Assembly: GCA_025024175.1 (NCBI GenBank)
Contig: QCXZ01000042.1
Span: 7,333,501-7,397,500, forward strand
Direction: 5' to 3'
Source of the DNA: Rhyzopertha dominica
Lineage: Eukaryota > Arthropoda > Insecta > Coleoptera > Bostrichidae
Length of the DNA: 64,000 bases
Both the position numbers and the translations under genes were made by a program. Shown in pieces: positions 1-11,260 of this stretch (position 1 is the first letter of the stretch; the number at the start of each line of letters is the position of its first letter). Below the pieces are notes generated by a model. It saw only the letters and a program-made list of their open reading frames with translations, searched no databases and had not been told where the DNA came from.

Positions 1-1
1 G

Positions 2-180
2 CACGAAAGCCAAGAGCGTCCAAAAAAGAAGAATGTTAATGAACTGTCTGTAATTTTAAAGAGTAATAGCAAAGCAGGATGACTTTCGAGATCATGGGGC
101 AATTGATAAAAGATTTTGACAAAAAGATGGGAAAGCAAAAGGGAAAGAACTTACTGTTCTTGGACAACGCATTCTGGTAT
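2..180 (+). pseudogene. pogo/Tigger-type DDE transposase fragment
   Basis: Decayed piece of a DDE transposase of the pogo/Tigger group (CENP-B-like fold), a cut-and-paste enzyme. Frame 2 reads ...ERPKKKNVNELSVILKSNSKAG, then meets a stop where the family has the W of KAWMT. The reading continues after a +1 shift from the ATG at 79 as TFEIMGQLIKDFDKKMGKQ and LLFLDNA. LLFLDNA is the segment with the second catalytic Asp (163-165). Everything beyond about 180 is replaced by LINE sequence, and the first catalytic Asp lies off the left edge. One stop, one frameshift and truncation at both ends make it non-functional. Family assignment is by motif recall, with no search run. Confidence 0.6.
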
Positions 181-201
181 GTCTTTTCTAGATGCAAGCA
201 A

Positions 202-459
202 TGTTCAAAATTCACTGTTCATAATGCCGACAGATACGATGGAAGTAAGAAAGGTTACGCTTTAAAGCTTTCATCTAGTAGAGCAACTGGAATCGACTTG
301 AGTAGTAACAATCTGATAATTAAAATATTAGATACAGTTAGCTATCCACTCAGCTTGTTGGTAAACACCATAATATCTATAGGCTACTTTGTAAGGATTT
401 TAATCCCAGTATACAAATCAGGTATCAAACATGACTCGAAGATACCACAGACACTATAG
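202..459 (+). pseudogene. jockey-like LINE RT fragment
   Basis: The downstream half of the open frame that begins at 79 is a different protein. It resembles the N-terminal fingers of non-LTR retrotransposon RT: SSSRATGIDLSSNN matches the usual S..ATGPDG(I/L)....L block, and SYPLSLLVNTIISIGYF followed by ILIPVYKSGIKHD matches the PLS.IFN.S...G.FP..WK.A...P.HKSGD motif. It ends at a stop after PQTL and no later RT motif was found. The joint with the Tigger piece near 180-205 keeps the frame open, so the 126-codon ORF looks like one gene but is two relics. Confidence is good for the RT block and lower for the exact LINE clade. Confidence 0.62.
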
Positions 460-3400
460 ACTAGAACATATGTATAACAAATCAAGAAACTTGCACCCGA
501 GTGTTAAATGCTAAATATTTCCTTTCCCCATCACCACGCAATTATTTCGCACCTACAGGACCCGAATATGTTCTGAAGTTACTCGCTAAAGAATTACGGT
601 GGTTACCAACTTGGTACCATGACCTTCAAACTAAGCCATGTACAGCCGATGAGAATACAAGGAAGCCTGTTAGTTCAAAGCTCAGAAAAAAAGTTGCCAT
701 TACCGGCTACCAGCACACTACCCAACAAGTCAATTAGCTGCTTGTTTAAGCTGAAAACATCAACGCCCACTTGAAGCAGAAATAATAAACCGATGTTTAC
801 CCTAACTACAGACAAAACACTTGTTGAATTTATCGTGCTTTCCTACTGCTGTTTATTTAACAGCCATTATACAGTAAACATCGTGAATTAGTGGTTGTGT
901 ACAGTTGATGTAATAAGGGGAATTGGTCGTGTACCCAGTAACCTAATCGACGGTATGGCGACCTCTTATCGGCAGGTTCTGGTGTAGAGGTGAGCTGTGC
1001 TTCATGAAATTTCAGTATACTTATTGTATAAATACGAGTAGTTTATGTCTAAAAACTTAATTACTTTCAGCAGTTAGATAATCTACACATACGAGGAAAC
1101 TTAATTTTTCTATACAATTATTGACAAGGATATGTATGATATTTTTTAATGGGTAATTAACTTTCACTGTATATTGACAAGGATGTTCTAAACATGTCGT
1201 TACCAGGCAACTTAAAAAAGTAATTTGTTAAAATGAAAAACAGTATCAATAAACTTCCATACAAAAATTATTTCTTATTGAATATATATTTTAATTTGAA
1301 TTTTCATAATTATTATTTCTCAATTTTTGCTTAAAACATGGAGGCAAATTATAATATGCAACTTGATATGTTGTTAATTTTAAGGGAATGTAAAAGAAAA
1401 TTACAGAGTAGCTGCACTAGTGGGGCAAATTTTCTAACCACTTACTACTGACAGTCTGAAAGCAAAATCAGGAATTCGGAGTAGAAATCAAATGATCGAA
1501 AACAGAATAGCGGGTGTTTTAAGAGCGATAGATATCGACACTGCGAGAAAATAACAAATTATTGAAGAATGTTATCTCTTTCTGACGCAGCTACTCTCCA
1601 CAATTGCAGGTAGGCAGGATTACAAGTTATTCCTCATTCGTATAAATTTAGCTTCCTTGTTTTTGATTTATTATTTTTTTCTTTTTGCTGAACAGACACA
1701 ATACACACTATCAAAATATTATGAAATATTATGGGTTTAAGTAGAGACATCATTTACGCAATTGCGTAGTATGCTTCACATTCGGACGAACCTGTGAATG
1801 AAAGGTAATTACAGACTAGATATTTTCTTTTAAAGAAAATTTAGAATGTACTAACTCAGTCCCTACAAATAGCGTATTCGTGAGACACCACTGTCACAAA
1901 AAGTAAAAACACCGCATGTGTAAGGTTCTTAACATCCTTGGACAGCATGAATAATGAATTGCAATTGTGCATAAATTATTTTAACGTTAGATAGCAATTA
2001 ATCATAACTTCGGAAGAAGTATACGGCACTAATGGCTAACATGGTGGTAGCAATACAGCTTAACCAAAATAAGGATTTGAGGCGGTCTCCCATATAAAAA
2101 AATAGCTTTACATTCATCATTTATGTTTTCCTAACTACATAAAACAACGAATAATATGAGGATTGCGCTGGTATACAAAGTATTAACGCCTCAATATTTT
2201 TTTGTCAAGTGAAACTGTGGCTGAAATACAAATGCAGAAAAATTAAATGCGCGACTGATATCCATATGTGCTGTAAATTTATACTACTGTTAAGTTTCAT
2301 ATAATCATGATTAATTCGGTCTCTCATTTTAAATATCGAATACCCCTCGGTATACACAGCCAGACAACAGCGTCGCTGGCTAAATATTGTACACCTGTGG
2401 CCCATAATATCTCCCAAGCTGAAAGCTTTAATTAATTTATCAGTTAACGAAGAATATAGTCTCTAGAGAAGCACTAAATTAAACCACACCACTAATTTAT
2501 TACAGCCAACCAGCGCTTAACGCTTCACGCAAATAATCCTTCAACACCACTTTTATCTGTCCACAGAAAAAAAACGAGAACGGATAGCCACTTGCCGATC
2601 CCTTATTTAAAATCAAAGCAGTTATTGTAGAAAAAACGTATTAATATAAAAACGGAAATAAAAATTCCTGCGAGGTATTCAAATTTTACAAAATGGAACA
2701 ATATCAGTTGTTGATATAGTAATCGATCCAAAACTAGAGATCATATATCAAAAGTACTTCTATATTTTCAAAATATATTCTGTGTTTGCAACGCTACGTC
2801 TTTACAAGTGCTATGTAGGTCTAGTTTTTAGGGCTCTCCCACGATCTTTTCTTCTCAAATTCTGAAAGTGTTATCTTGTTTCACTTTTGAATTTTAAAGC
2901 CTTATAAAATTGTTACCGCTAAGTATGTATTTACCGTGAATTTGATTTACAGATACGTAAGAAACAGATTTTTTCGAAACATTCATTGCATTTTGTCTAC
3001 ATGAACTGTGCTTTATCTCGCTACAACCACAAAATCTCTCAAACATATTTTAAACAATCCATTGCACTCAAGATTATAACAGAATTTTAATCTCTGCACT
3101 GAAAATAACCCCCGATTGATTCATATAAGTCAATAAATTGCAAAAAATTTAAGGCATGGTAGTCCATACTGTTTTGAAGATAAAGCTGCAAAATGAAGGC
3201 TGTTTCTAGGACATATGTAATTGGATTTTCACATTACTTTGCAAAATTTTAGTAAAACCATACATTTTATTACAATAAAATAGTAAACTATAAGGTCTTT
3301 ATAGGACTATTGGCACCAGACTTTAAGGAACGCGATAAAATAGACCTTTCCAGCTGTCTCGCGACTATTATGGTTTATGACTTTTGTGCGCTGGGGCACG

Positions 3401-4749
3401 CATGAATCTTTGAAAAATTAGGGTTAGTGCGCGAATCTCTTAGCTTTGTATCAAACTCTTCAAGATAATCATAGGTTCATGTTGTTTTGGTTCAGCCCGC
3501 GATATATAGTAAATTGATTAAACATAGGTAGATTCGGCAAAGTCTGTTTCAAAATATTTAAATGTAAAAATACAAAGTTGTGTTACACATGTAGACTGGC
3601 ATAGTCGTTTAATGTAGTTTACATAAATTTTGAGGCTAACCACGCTTTCCTATATATTTTTGGAAATGCTTTGGTAAATTAGCTTAAATTCGCTTAAATT
3701 AAGTTGAAATCAATTTTGGTGCTAAAGGGTAAATTGGTTGAGTTATAAGTAATAAATAAATTCTAAAATTTACAGTTCGGATGTAATTTTGGGCAAGTTA
3801 TAGTTATGTGTTATTTGACGAGGACCAAATTAGTCCTTATTCCGTCTTCTGAATGATGCAAAATATGTTAGAAATAATTTTGAGTTCCTTATTTTGGTTG
3901 CCATCTGGTCTCCCCAAGGGTGAAGGTTTCAGCATTTCCAATTTCCTTCTTTGGGAATACTCAACGGAAATACGCACCAGAGGTATAAAAGTTGATCTCA
4001 GGACTCATAAACGGAAGGAAAGTGCTTGAGTTGGAAAGAAGAAATCTTAGCGGTAACACCAGAAAGAACTAGTAAAAGTAACCACTATGATAGTGCTATA
4101 ATTTTGTCTAGAGACCAGGAATACATGGAAATAAGTCCGCGGCCATAGAGAATCTCTAATATATAAAAAATTCATCAAACAAGAATGATCCCGTAGAATA
4201 TCACCCCATCTAGACCTCAAGCAAGCTACTGGACAATAAGTAGAAAAACTGTGGGTCACTCTAGATGAAACATATGTAGGCTCAAAAGTAGCTTGGAAAG
4301 AAAACTGTCCGAGAACTACTTATAATGTAAAACTCAATGGAAAATGCCGACAGAATCTCAGAACTCTTTCCAAGGACAAGGAGCAAGAAATTAATCAAGC
4401 GACTCTAAAATGAACCAATCATGTCAACAGTACCAAGAAAATATTCAAAGAATATGAATGTACCTATATAATCTTCCCATTCCAGTCTTTGTATTTCCTT
4501 AACATGCGCTAGGCAGTCGCACTATTATAGGAATCAGCATGTACCCCTCTAACACAGCGTAGACGGTCGGGAGTGGCAGAAATGCTGACCGTATGCTGGT
4601 TTATTCAATCAAATCAAAATCAAAACTTGAGGTACTTTATAATATTTTTTGGGAATCCTGCTCTTTGTAGAGGATTATTTTATTGAAGGGATTCTAAATA
4701 AGAAGCACCGCAATATACAACTTCAGGAACTGCATTCATATCCAGTGAC
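460..4749. other. gene-free A/T-rich stretch
   Basis: I see no gene here. Short open frames (for example 501-737 on + and 4047-4259 on -) show no motif. 890-1010 and 3300-3520 are less A/T-rich and carry scattered CpG. 3870-4480 has a purine-rich + strand that I could not match to any family. Confidence 0.5.
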
Positions 4750-5560
4750 TCTTGTCAAGCTTCAGCTTCGCTCGCTTTATAAGCCCGAAAGAAATCAAAT
4801 CTATGCATGAGGTATTAATAATGCAAAGTAGAAGGAAGGAAAAAGAAGAGGAAAAAGAACGAAAGAAGTAGCGGTATCATATGACAAGCAAGACGAAAAG
4901 AGCGGATAGTGTAGGAGTAAATGAAAAGGGCGTCTAAAATTCGACACTGACCAATTGTAAGACGAGCAAGGGTTCAAATCGGCCCATCTTTTTGCACCTT
5001 CGGCAGACACGAACCATTACTTCACGAGCAGCGGTTTCAATTACACCATAAAAGCCGCCATCGCGTCTCCAAGCGCCGTGCTGCATCCGGATGATCAGCA
5101 TAAAAGCATACGTCTGCCACACCTGATTCTCGTTTTATCCATTCGACGGCGTGCAGTTTTGTCGCTTCCCGGCGCAACCCTTCTCGGTCGTCCCATTTTC
5201 GGGGCAATTTCACAACTATTTGCAAACCAGGACAACTACAGCTGTATGGCGCGGGGCGATCTGAAATTCAGTGCGCTCGCGAGATGAGAGGATGTACCCG
5301 GAATATTTAATAACGCTCTAGTGCCGCACGCCGATGCCGCCGAACATACCGGAGAGCTTTATTATGTGCCCGCACATTCCACACATTAGAAATTTGAAAG
5401 CGGTTTAAAGCCAAAAGCTGGCGTAAAGTTAAAGTTAGGCTCGCGCGTGCTAAGTGCTCGAAAGGCTTACGGCGTTTTTCGGTAGGTAAAGAAGTTTGGC
5501 AAATCGCCCAGACGTAATGTAATTAATTAGATTGACATGTATAGTGGTATCGGAAAGCAC
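4750..5560. promoter_or_regulatory. CpG-rich block, candidate regulatory DNA
   Basis: Composition changes sharply from about 4,930 to 5,500: many CpG dinucleotides, a CTCGCGAG palindrome near 5,277, and long overlapping open frames on both strands that follow from the GC content. It could be a promoter/CpG island, a first exon or a conserved enhancer. No TATA box, splice pattern or protein motif decides between these. Confidence 0.28.
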
Positions 5561-6163
5561 GGTGTTTCTCCAGAAGCTTTAATATAGAGTAATAAGAAAC
5601 TAATTCGATCGTATAAACCTTCGTCAACCAACGTAACCACTTTAGGTATCTTTAATCAAATTTCTTGTTTGTTTCTCCATATCAAAACACTAAAGTAAAT
5701 ATGTTAAAAGAACGTGACAGTTCTCGAATTTGACGGAACACCTCGCTTTGAGCCATAGCACACAAAATCATCAAGAACCTTCTCACTCAGAACGCTATAA
5801 TTTGAGATCCCAATTTATTTTGGTCTTTTATAAATTCCAAGAAGCTAACGACAAGAATACCCGGTAATATGATCTCAAATGAACGAATGCACAGGGACCC
5901 ACAGGACGTAGTGAATGCCTTTTGCAAGTGTATATCAGACGGCAAATCCTGGAGGGGACAGTGGCCTGAACGGAAGAGTGGTGAATAGGTGCGTGAGCTT
6001 ACAGCATATAAGTAAAAAGGACATGCTGGAAGCTGGTAGAAAGTTTGAAGAACAGACAAACAGCAGGGATAGACTTAGTTCCAAGTTTTGTTGTTAAGGA
6101 CTGCTTAATTGTGCTTGTTGAACCACTGATTTTTTGTTTAATCTAATTCTGAATAAGTGTTTA
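5561..6163. other. no gene recognised
   Basis: Ordinary A/T-rich sequence. The overlapping frames at 5787-6059 (-) and 5915-6097 (+) show no family motif. The last ~60 bases may still belong to the LINE that is clear from about 6,164. Confidence 0.45.
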
Positions 6164-7363
6164 TTTCCAGAAATGTGGAAAACGTGTCGTGTCTGCCCTG
6201 TATTCAAGGCTGGCGATAGAGGGGATGTGCCCAACTATAGACTAACTAACTATTTTGCAAATTTATTTGAGGCTGTTGTTCATAAATGTATTTATTGCGG
6301 ATTGTGACCACATCTATCAGAAAATCAGTATGGTTTTGTGAAATATAGATCCACTGTGACATATCTTGCCACGCTTTTCCAAATCACAGCCGAAACTTTG
6401 GACGGTGGTGGCCAGGTTGACATTATTTATACAGATCAAATAGATCACTACATCTTGTTGAAGAAACTAGATATGATGGGGGTTAGTGCACCGTTATTAT
6501 CGCTTTTTATGTCGTATTTCCTAAACAGGATGCACTATATGTGTTACGGTGGTCTTCACTCTAATTCATTTGTATCGCAGGGGTCTAACTTGGGGCCTCT
6601 ACTATTTTCAATATTTGTTAACGACTTATCACTGCCATTGTTTAAATGTTTGCAGATGATCTTAAACTGTATACAAATGTTAATACTTTAGATGACTGTG
6701 TATTATTACAAAATTGTTATTTTGTTATAATTGATTTGTTATTCATAACATCAAAAATTTTAGTAATATCTTTGCATTGAAATCTCTCTTTGTAGCACTT
6801 GTGCGATCTAAAATTGAGTATAGAGCACTGATCTGTTATCCAATTTATAGTTGTTATATACAGGCGTTAGAAAGGGTACAGAAACGGTACTTAAAGTATT
6901 TGTTTTTTTAAAATATATGGTGTATACCCTGAGAGGGGTATAGAGCATGGTGTTCTATTAAATATGTTTGATTTCGAACCTCTTTTGCACAGATGAGTTA
7001 AAATAAGTATAACATTTCTTTATGATATATTACATAATAACATTGATTATTCTTTGCTACTGTCTAAAATTAATTTCTGTATTCCGCGTATTTCTAGCAG
7101 ACACACACCGCTTTTCTATTGTACTGTGGGTAAGAGTAGTATTATGACGAGGGTTCCCGTGAATCTCATGTGCAATAATTTTAATTGTTATGGAAACTCT
7201 GGAGATATTAATTTTGTATCACGTAGACAGTTGTTGAGCGAAGTTTGCTTTGTAGAGTAATTTTATATTGTTTGTTTGCCTGGACTTATAGAATAATTGT
7301 CCTGTAATTGGCGTATACCGTTGGACAATAAAGATTATTATTATTATTATTATTATTATAAAC
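6164..7363 (+). mobile_element. 5'-truncated jockey-like LINE with (TTA)n tail
   Basis: Non-LTR retrotransposon copied by target-primed reverse transcription. Visible in order: WKTCRVCPVFKAGDRGDVPN (RT fingers); LSENQYGFVKYRSTVTYLAT; GGQVDIIYTD (motif A, where the usual FSKAFD is deleted and runs straight into IDHYILLKKLD); MGVSAPLLSLFMSYF; SQGSNLGPLLFSIFVNDLS (the PQGS..GP block); and, after a frameshift, FADD at 6649-6660, the catalytic motif. The C-terminal part resumes near 6,790 (VALVRSKIEYRALICYPIY) and ends with LLSKINFCIPRISSRHTPLF before the stop at 7,258. The 3'UTR finishes in GACAATAAAG and a TTA repeat, the usual LINE tail. Stops, frameshifts, the motif A deletion and loss of the 5' half make it dead. 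The clade (jockey or CR1-like) is inferred. Confidence 0.9.
7335..7360 (+). repeat. (TTA)n LINE tail
   Basis: About eight TTA units directly after the AATAAA-like end of the LINE. Trinucleotide tails like this mark the 3' end of many insect LINEs. Confidence 0.9.
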
Positions 7364-8169
7364 AAATTTTATCTTCCAGCCCAGAAGTGAAGAAAATGCA
7401 TTCCAAGTTAACCAATATCACCAAGTGACCTTTTTTCCAGAAAATATCGCCAAAAACTCAACACATTATCACGAAAAATCGACATAGTTTATATACTCTC
7501 TCTGAATGAGGTGCTTTATAAATGGATCCCACAGAGAAGCCCGACTTTGACAAAACGTTTAAAAACCGTCGGCAACACGTGGGGCATCTGTCAACTGTCA
7601 CCGGTAATTTACACTTCCAGTGTTATGTAATTTCCAACCCCCTGCTTCCCATTAAATTGAAGCGGACCGGCATCACATAATCGGTCGTTGGCTTCGAATT
7701 TTATTTATAGATACGTGTTTATTGTGGCGATTTTGAGCAAATACACGATATATATTTGCACGTGCGTTGCACCACGTTTATTTATACATGTCTGGGGTTA
7801 TTTAGGTGGCAAATATTCAATAACGCGTCCTCTACGTGCCGGGGCAACTTCCTACGGTTGACTTCCTGAGTGGAACAGTTCGATGGACCAAGTTAAGGTA
7901 CAAAGCTGTTTTAGGTCCATTAGCACCAAGTTTCAAAAAGATCGAAATGTTTGGTGATGAATTTTGTTCATTAATAGGTGTATCATTAGTAAGTGCAAAA
8001 AATTAATTTAAAACTTTAAAAATACAACAAAACAAGTAACGCCTGAAAAATGCCAAGACAAAAATCTAACCTTGTAAGGAAGGTATAGAAAAGAAAGCCG
8101 AAAAGTAGGATTAAGAGTTGATGTTCTCAGAGATTCCTTTTTTGTATATATACGTGAATAAAACACTAT
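7364..8169. promoter_or_regulatory. candidate regulatory block at 7540-7900
   Basis: No gene. 7,540-7,900 is CpG-enriched and dense in developmental-factor-like motifs: TTTATTTATAG, GTTTATTGTGG (forkhead-like), TTTATTTATAC and the E-box CACGTG in ttgCACGTGcg. Enhancer function is inferred from motif density and composition only. Confidence 0.28.
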
Positions 8170-8325
8170 GGGCCGGTTGCAGAAACGCGGATCAATTTGA
8201 TCGCGGTGTTAACCTCGGATCAAACCATGATAACAACGAATTTTAAGCGTTCTTATTGGTGTTGCCATGGTTTGATCCAAGGTTAACACCGCGATCAAAC
8301 TGAACCGCATTTCTGCAACCGGACC
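8170..8325. mobile_element. 156-bp palindromic MITE
   Basis: Near-perfect inverted repeat. The left arm starts GGGCCGGTTGCAGAAACGCG, and the right arm read in reverse starts GGTCCGGTTGCAGAAATGCG. Both continue through GATCGCGGTGTTAACC to a short centre around TTCTTATTGGTG. Arms are about 70 bp with few mismatches and no coding capacity. Flanks show TA on each side (acTAtg / ccTAag), compatible with a TA target duplication, but that short match could be chance. Confidence 0.85.
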
Positions 8326-8535
8326 TAAGAGTGATACATCGTTTTACTCAGGTTTTTTTTTGCATGGAATGGTCATTTCCCAATATGGTACTCATGAGAA
8401 AGAAAACAAGTTGATGCTGATCACTCACTGTCAAAACAAAGTACTAAATTACTAACTCTAAAAATAGCTAATCAAAAACTGTCTCAAGAATGCACAACAC
8501 TTTTTTCGATCCGTTGCCTGCTGAAGAAGTTATAA
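8326..8535. other. no gene recognised
   Basis: Linker between the MITE and repeat copy R1. Nothing recognised. Confidence 0.4.
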
Positions 8536-9460
8536 GCAAAAAACCGCTGCAAATTGAATCAATACTTCCACAACCAATTGTCAGAATGACATTTACGTTT
8601 TTATTTCGTATACTATACGATTAGTAATCAGGTTTTGAGCATTTTTTTACTCTACACATTTTTTTCTAAGACTAACGGTTCTCGTGATATTAGCAAAAAT
8701 ACATAATTTTTTAAATCTGTTTTTTTCAAATAACTCGAGGAGTATTAACTTAACAAAAAAAATACAAGAGTGCTTTCCTAATACCAAAATGTTTAAAAAA
8801 TCGTACGAACAGGGACAAGAATACGTTTTTTTAAATATTTCGAAAATGTCAAAATTTTGGATAAATTTTCTAAGACACCTATCTGATGGTATTTCATTTT
8901 TGAATATATTAAATCTATTCGGAGAGATTTAGGAAAAACCGTTTTCTTTAAGTGAAGCGTTTTTGCTAATATCTCCGAAATAATTTTCTGCACCGAAAAT
9001 TTATAAGGGCGAATAATACTCGCAGTTATACTAATAATCACATACTAACACGAAAAAAATAAAAAATAAAAATTTGCAAAAAGGGTAGTTACTCCCCAAT
9101 TTCGCCCTACTAACCTCAAAAACAATAGATCGCTTTGGGTAATTGAGATCTATACGTTAGCCAAATTTTAAGTTCATATATTAAGTCTTTCGAAAGTTAT
9201 CGTGTCCACAAACAAAACCACAGACACACCGACACAGACCCACAGACAAGAAATTTTTTTGTCAAAGCGAATGAGCAAATAAAAATTTTTGAAGTTTTTT
9301 CGCGATGCAATACGTCCCATCCGTTGAATATAAAAGTAAAATTTAAATTTTCAGTTTTTATTATATGTTTTCGACCATTTTAAAGCCAATGAGCAAATAA
9401 AAATTTTTGAAAATTTTTTTCGCGTTACAATACTTCCCATCCGTTGAATGTGGAAGTAAA
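8536..9460 (+). repeat. dispersed repeat, copy R1
   Basis: First of two direct copies of a ~0.9-kb A/T-rich repeat (second at 11261-12110). Both begin GCAAAAAACCGCTGCAA and share CTTTCGAAAGTTATCGTGT, a run of ACAGACACAC-type triplets, GAGCAAATA, and a terminal block ACAATACTTCCCATCC(A/G)TTG. No convincing protein is encoded. The frames at 8684-8932 and 8793-9041 have no known motif. The 3' block can fold (CTTCCCATCC with GGATGTAGAAG in R2). Element class unknown. Confidence 0.85.
9263..9460 (+). repeat. 118-bp tandem duplication of the R1 end
   Basis: The terminal part of R1 is present twice. AATGAGCAAATAAAAATTTT occurs at 9270 and again at 9388 (118-bp step), each followed by a CGCG..ACAATAC..CCCATCCGTTGAAT block (near 9,300 and 9,420). 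R2 has this block only once. Confidence 0.78.
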
Positions 9461-9637
9461 AATGTAAACTATAAAGCTACATCCCGCCAATACCGCGATA
9501 TTTTCAATGAAGAATTCAATATAAGTTTTTTTTACCAGTAGACGCAATTTCTTTAATAACATATGGACCATGGGAGCGGGAAGTTTTGAAAACGCCGTAT
9601 TACAGAAAATATATATATAATTATATATAATATTTAA
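9461..9637. other. A/T-rich linker with (TA)n
   Basis: Short gap between R1 and the mariner. Contains TATATA/ATAATTATATATAA runs around 9,600-9,632. No gene. Confidence 0.5.
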
Positions 9638-10480
9638 TTAAAACAAAGGATAGCAATAACGAGATAATTGTATGCCAATTTTTATTCCCCCCATACACTC
9701 TTGAAGTCGAAAGTTGAAATTCTGCATAACATGACGCAACATATCCAACGGAATATTGGCAATTTCTCCCCGAATTTTCATTTTCAGCTCCCGAATCTCT
9801 CGTGGTTTGTCAATGAACACCTTGCTTTTTAGATAGCCCCAGAAAAAGTAGTCGCATGCCGTAAGATCTAGCGATCTTGGAGGCACTCAATGTGTTTGTA
9901 GATAACACGACCTAGAAACAATATTTGCTCGGAAGTGTAAGGAACTGGTCAATCGCGTCAGTATTAGAGTGCAACAATGACTGTTAAAGCGTTTGATAAA
10001 GTTCTTGTAGATTTTCCAAAGTCCAGTAACTGCTGTTTTGTTTATTGGTATAGTGAGATAAATGAAAATGTACTTCATCAGACATCCATAAATTGTGAAC
10101 GTCAAGTTCATGCTGCAGCATCGTTTCAGCAAAATGTAGACGAACAGGAAGATCTGTTGGTTTCAATGCTTGGACAATCTGGATTCTTAAGGATGAAAAT
10201 TGAGATACTTGTCTAAAAATCTAAGAAAAGTAATCCTAGATAAGCCGAATGCCTGGCTTTGTTATCCACTTGAACGTTTTGCACTGCGCTCTACAGATGC
10301 TCTAACGTGATCAACGTCTTCAAGACTTTTGACACTTTGTCCCTTATGTTTAGAATGAAACGTCTTAAAACCACAAAAGATGGGTTACGAGAGGAACGAG
10401 GTTGGGTTGTAGAAATGCTCCTATCATGCACTACACATTCAAGGTTACATGGGATTACATATATGCAATAAATTGATACG
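9638..10480 (-). pseudogene. mariner-like transposase relic
   Basis: Transposase of the IS630-Tc1-mariner superfamily, read right to left. Near 10,330-10,250 are fragments KVSK and, in another frame, EDVDHVRASVERSAKRSSG. Then come ITFLRFLDKYLNFHP and LKPTDLPVRLHFAE, the block before the catalytic domain. MSDEVHFHLSHYTNKQNSSY at about 10,050-10,110 has the first catalytic Asp in SDE. PPRSLDLTACDYFFWGYLKS at 9,830-9,886 has the third (the Asp of ACD). It finishes with MLRHVMQNFNFRLQECMGG and a stop. The stretch between (about 9,890-9,980), which should hold the second Asp, is scrambled. Several stops and frameshifts are present, and no terminal repeats were identified. Confidence 0.85.
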
Positions 10481-11114
10481 ACATTCATAATCCTACTTAG
10501 GAAAATTTGCTTGAAAAGCAAAACAGTCATCGCCAATTTTAGTAATTGCATTATTTTGTAAGCACTGCAATTTATATACTTATATCAGTCTATTTGACAT
10601 TTATTCCAGATACTCTTACAAACAACTGCAACATCGATAGAAATAACCACAATGCACTCATCGCAGCGATCCTTTGCCGCATTACATCATATTCGATATC
10701 TGCCAGTGGCGGCACTGACCGACAGGTAGGAATTTATGGATAATCCAATTTACTTGCTAAATGACCCACTGAATACGCAAATTCCGGCGGATCGACGGGT
10801 TGAGCTCCGGTGCAGAGATAATTGCATTAGCCGGACCATATACCGAGCTGGAGCAAATTATGTGATGCATTCAAGAAAAGTTTAATGCAGTTGAGGCACG
10901 TACTGTGACGGTCTGGAAAGTTCGCAGTGGAACTGGGGATAATCCAAAGTTGATGAAATTTCTGTCCTAGTCGTTCGCTTTATTACATTTCAAACTTACT
11001 CGCATGTTATCCAATGGTAGGTGGTTATAGATATATAAGATAAATGGTTTGAATTATATGTAATTTTCAGGAAGTAATGGAACCATACGTTTTACCTCGC
11101 CTCAGGACTCGTTC
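10481..11114. promoter_or_regulatory. candidate regulatory block at 10620-10975
   Basis: No gene. 10,620-10,975 is CpG-enriched and contains GATAATTGCATTAGCCGG, with overlapping TAATTG/ATTAG homeodomain-like sites, between two transposon relics. Regulatory role is inferred from composition. The 65-codon frame at 10546-10743 has no motif. Confidence 0.25.
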
Positions 11115-11260
11115 CAATCCATTTTTCAACAAAACAATGGACGATCATATCTAGACAGTGTTACTTTGGACTACTTTCAGCAAAATAATATCAGTTTGTC
11201 GCCTTAGGCACTAAAATTTTCCGATCTGTCATTACTCTAGGACATTATTGGTAAAAGATT
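11115..11260 (+). pseudogene. Tc1-like transposase C-terminal fragment
   Basis: Reads QSIFQQNNGRSYLDSVTLDY, FQQNNISLSP, then LKFSDLS..DIIGKRLQ. This aligns with the Tc1 block FQQDNARPH...L...NI.V..WPA.SPDLNPIE..WD.(I/L)GR(R/K). The second catalytic Asp (QQDN) is Asn here, and the DLNPIEH segment carries stops. It stops exactly where repeat R2 begins, so R2 may have inserted into it. Confidence 0.7.

Noticed and set aside
501..737. 78-codon + frame after the LINE fragment
   Set aside because: No motif and no continuation of the RT; composition ordinary.
4960..4990. tRNA-like B-box (GGGTTCAAATC)
   Set aside because: No A-box at a suitable distance and no cloverleaf could be drawn.
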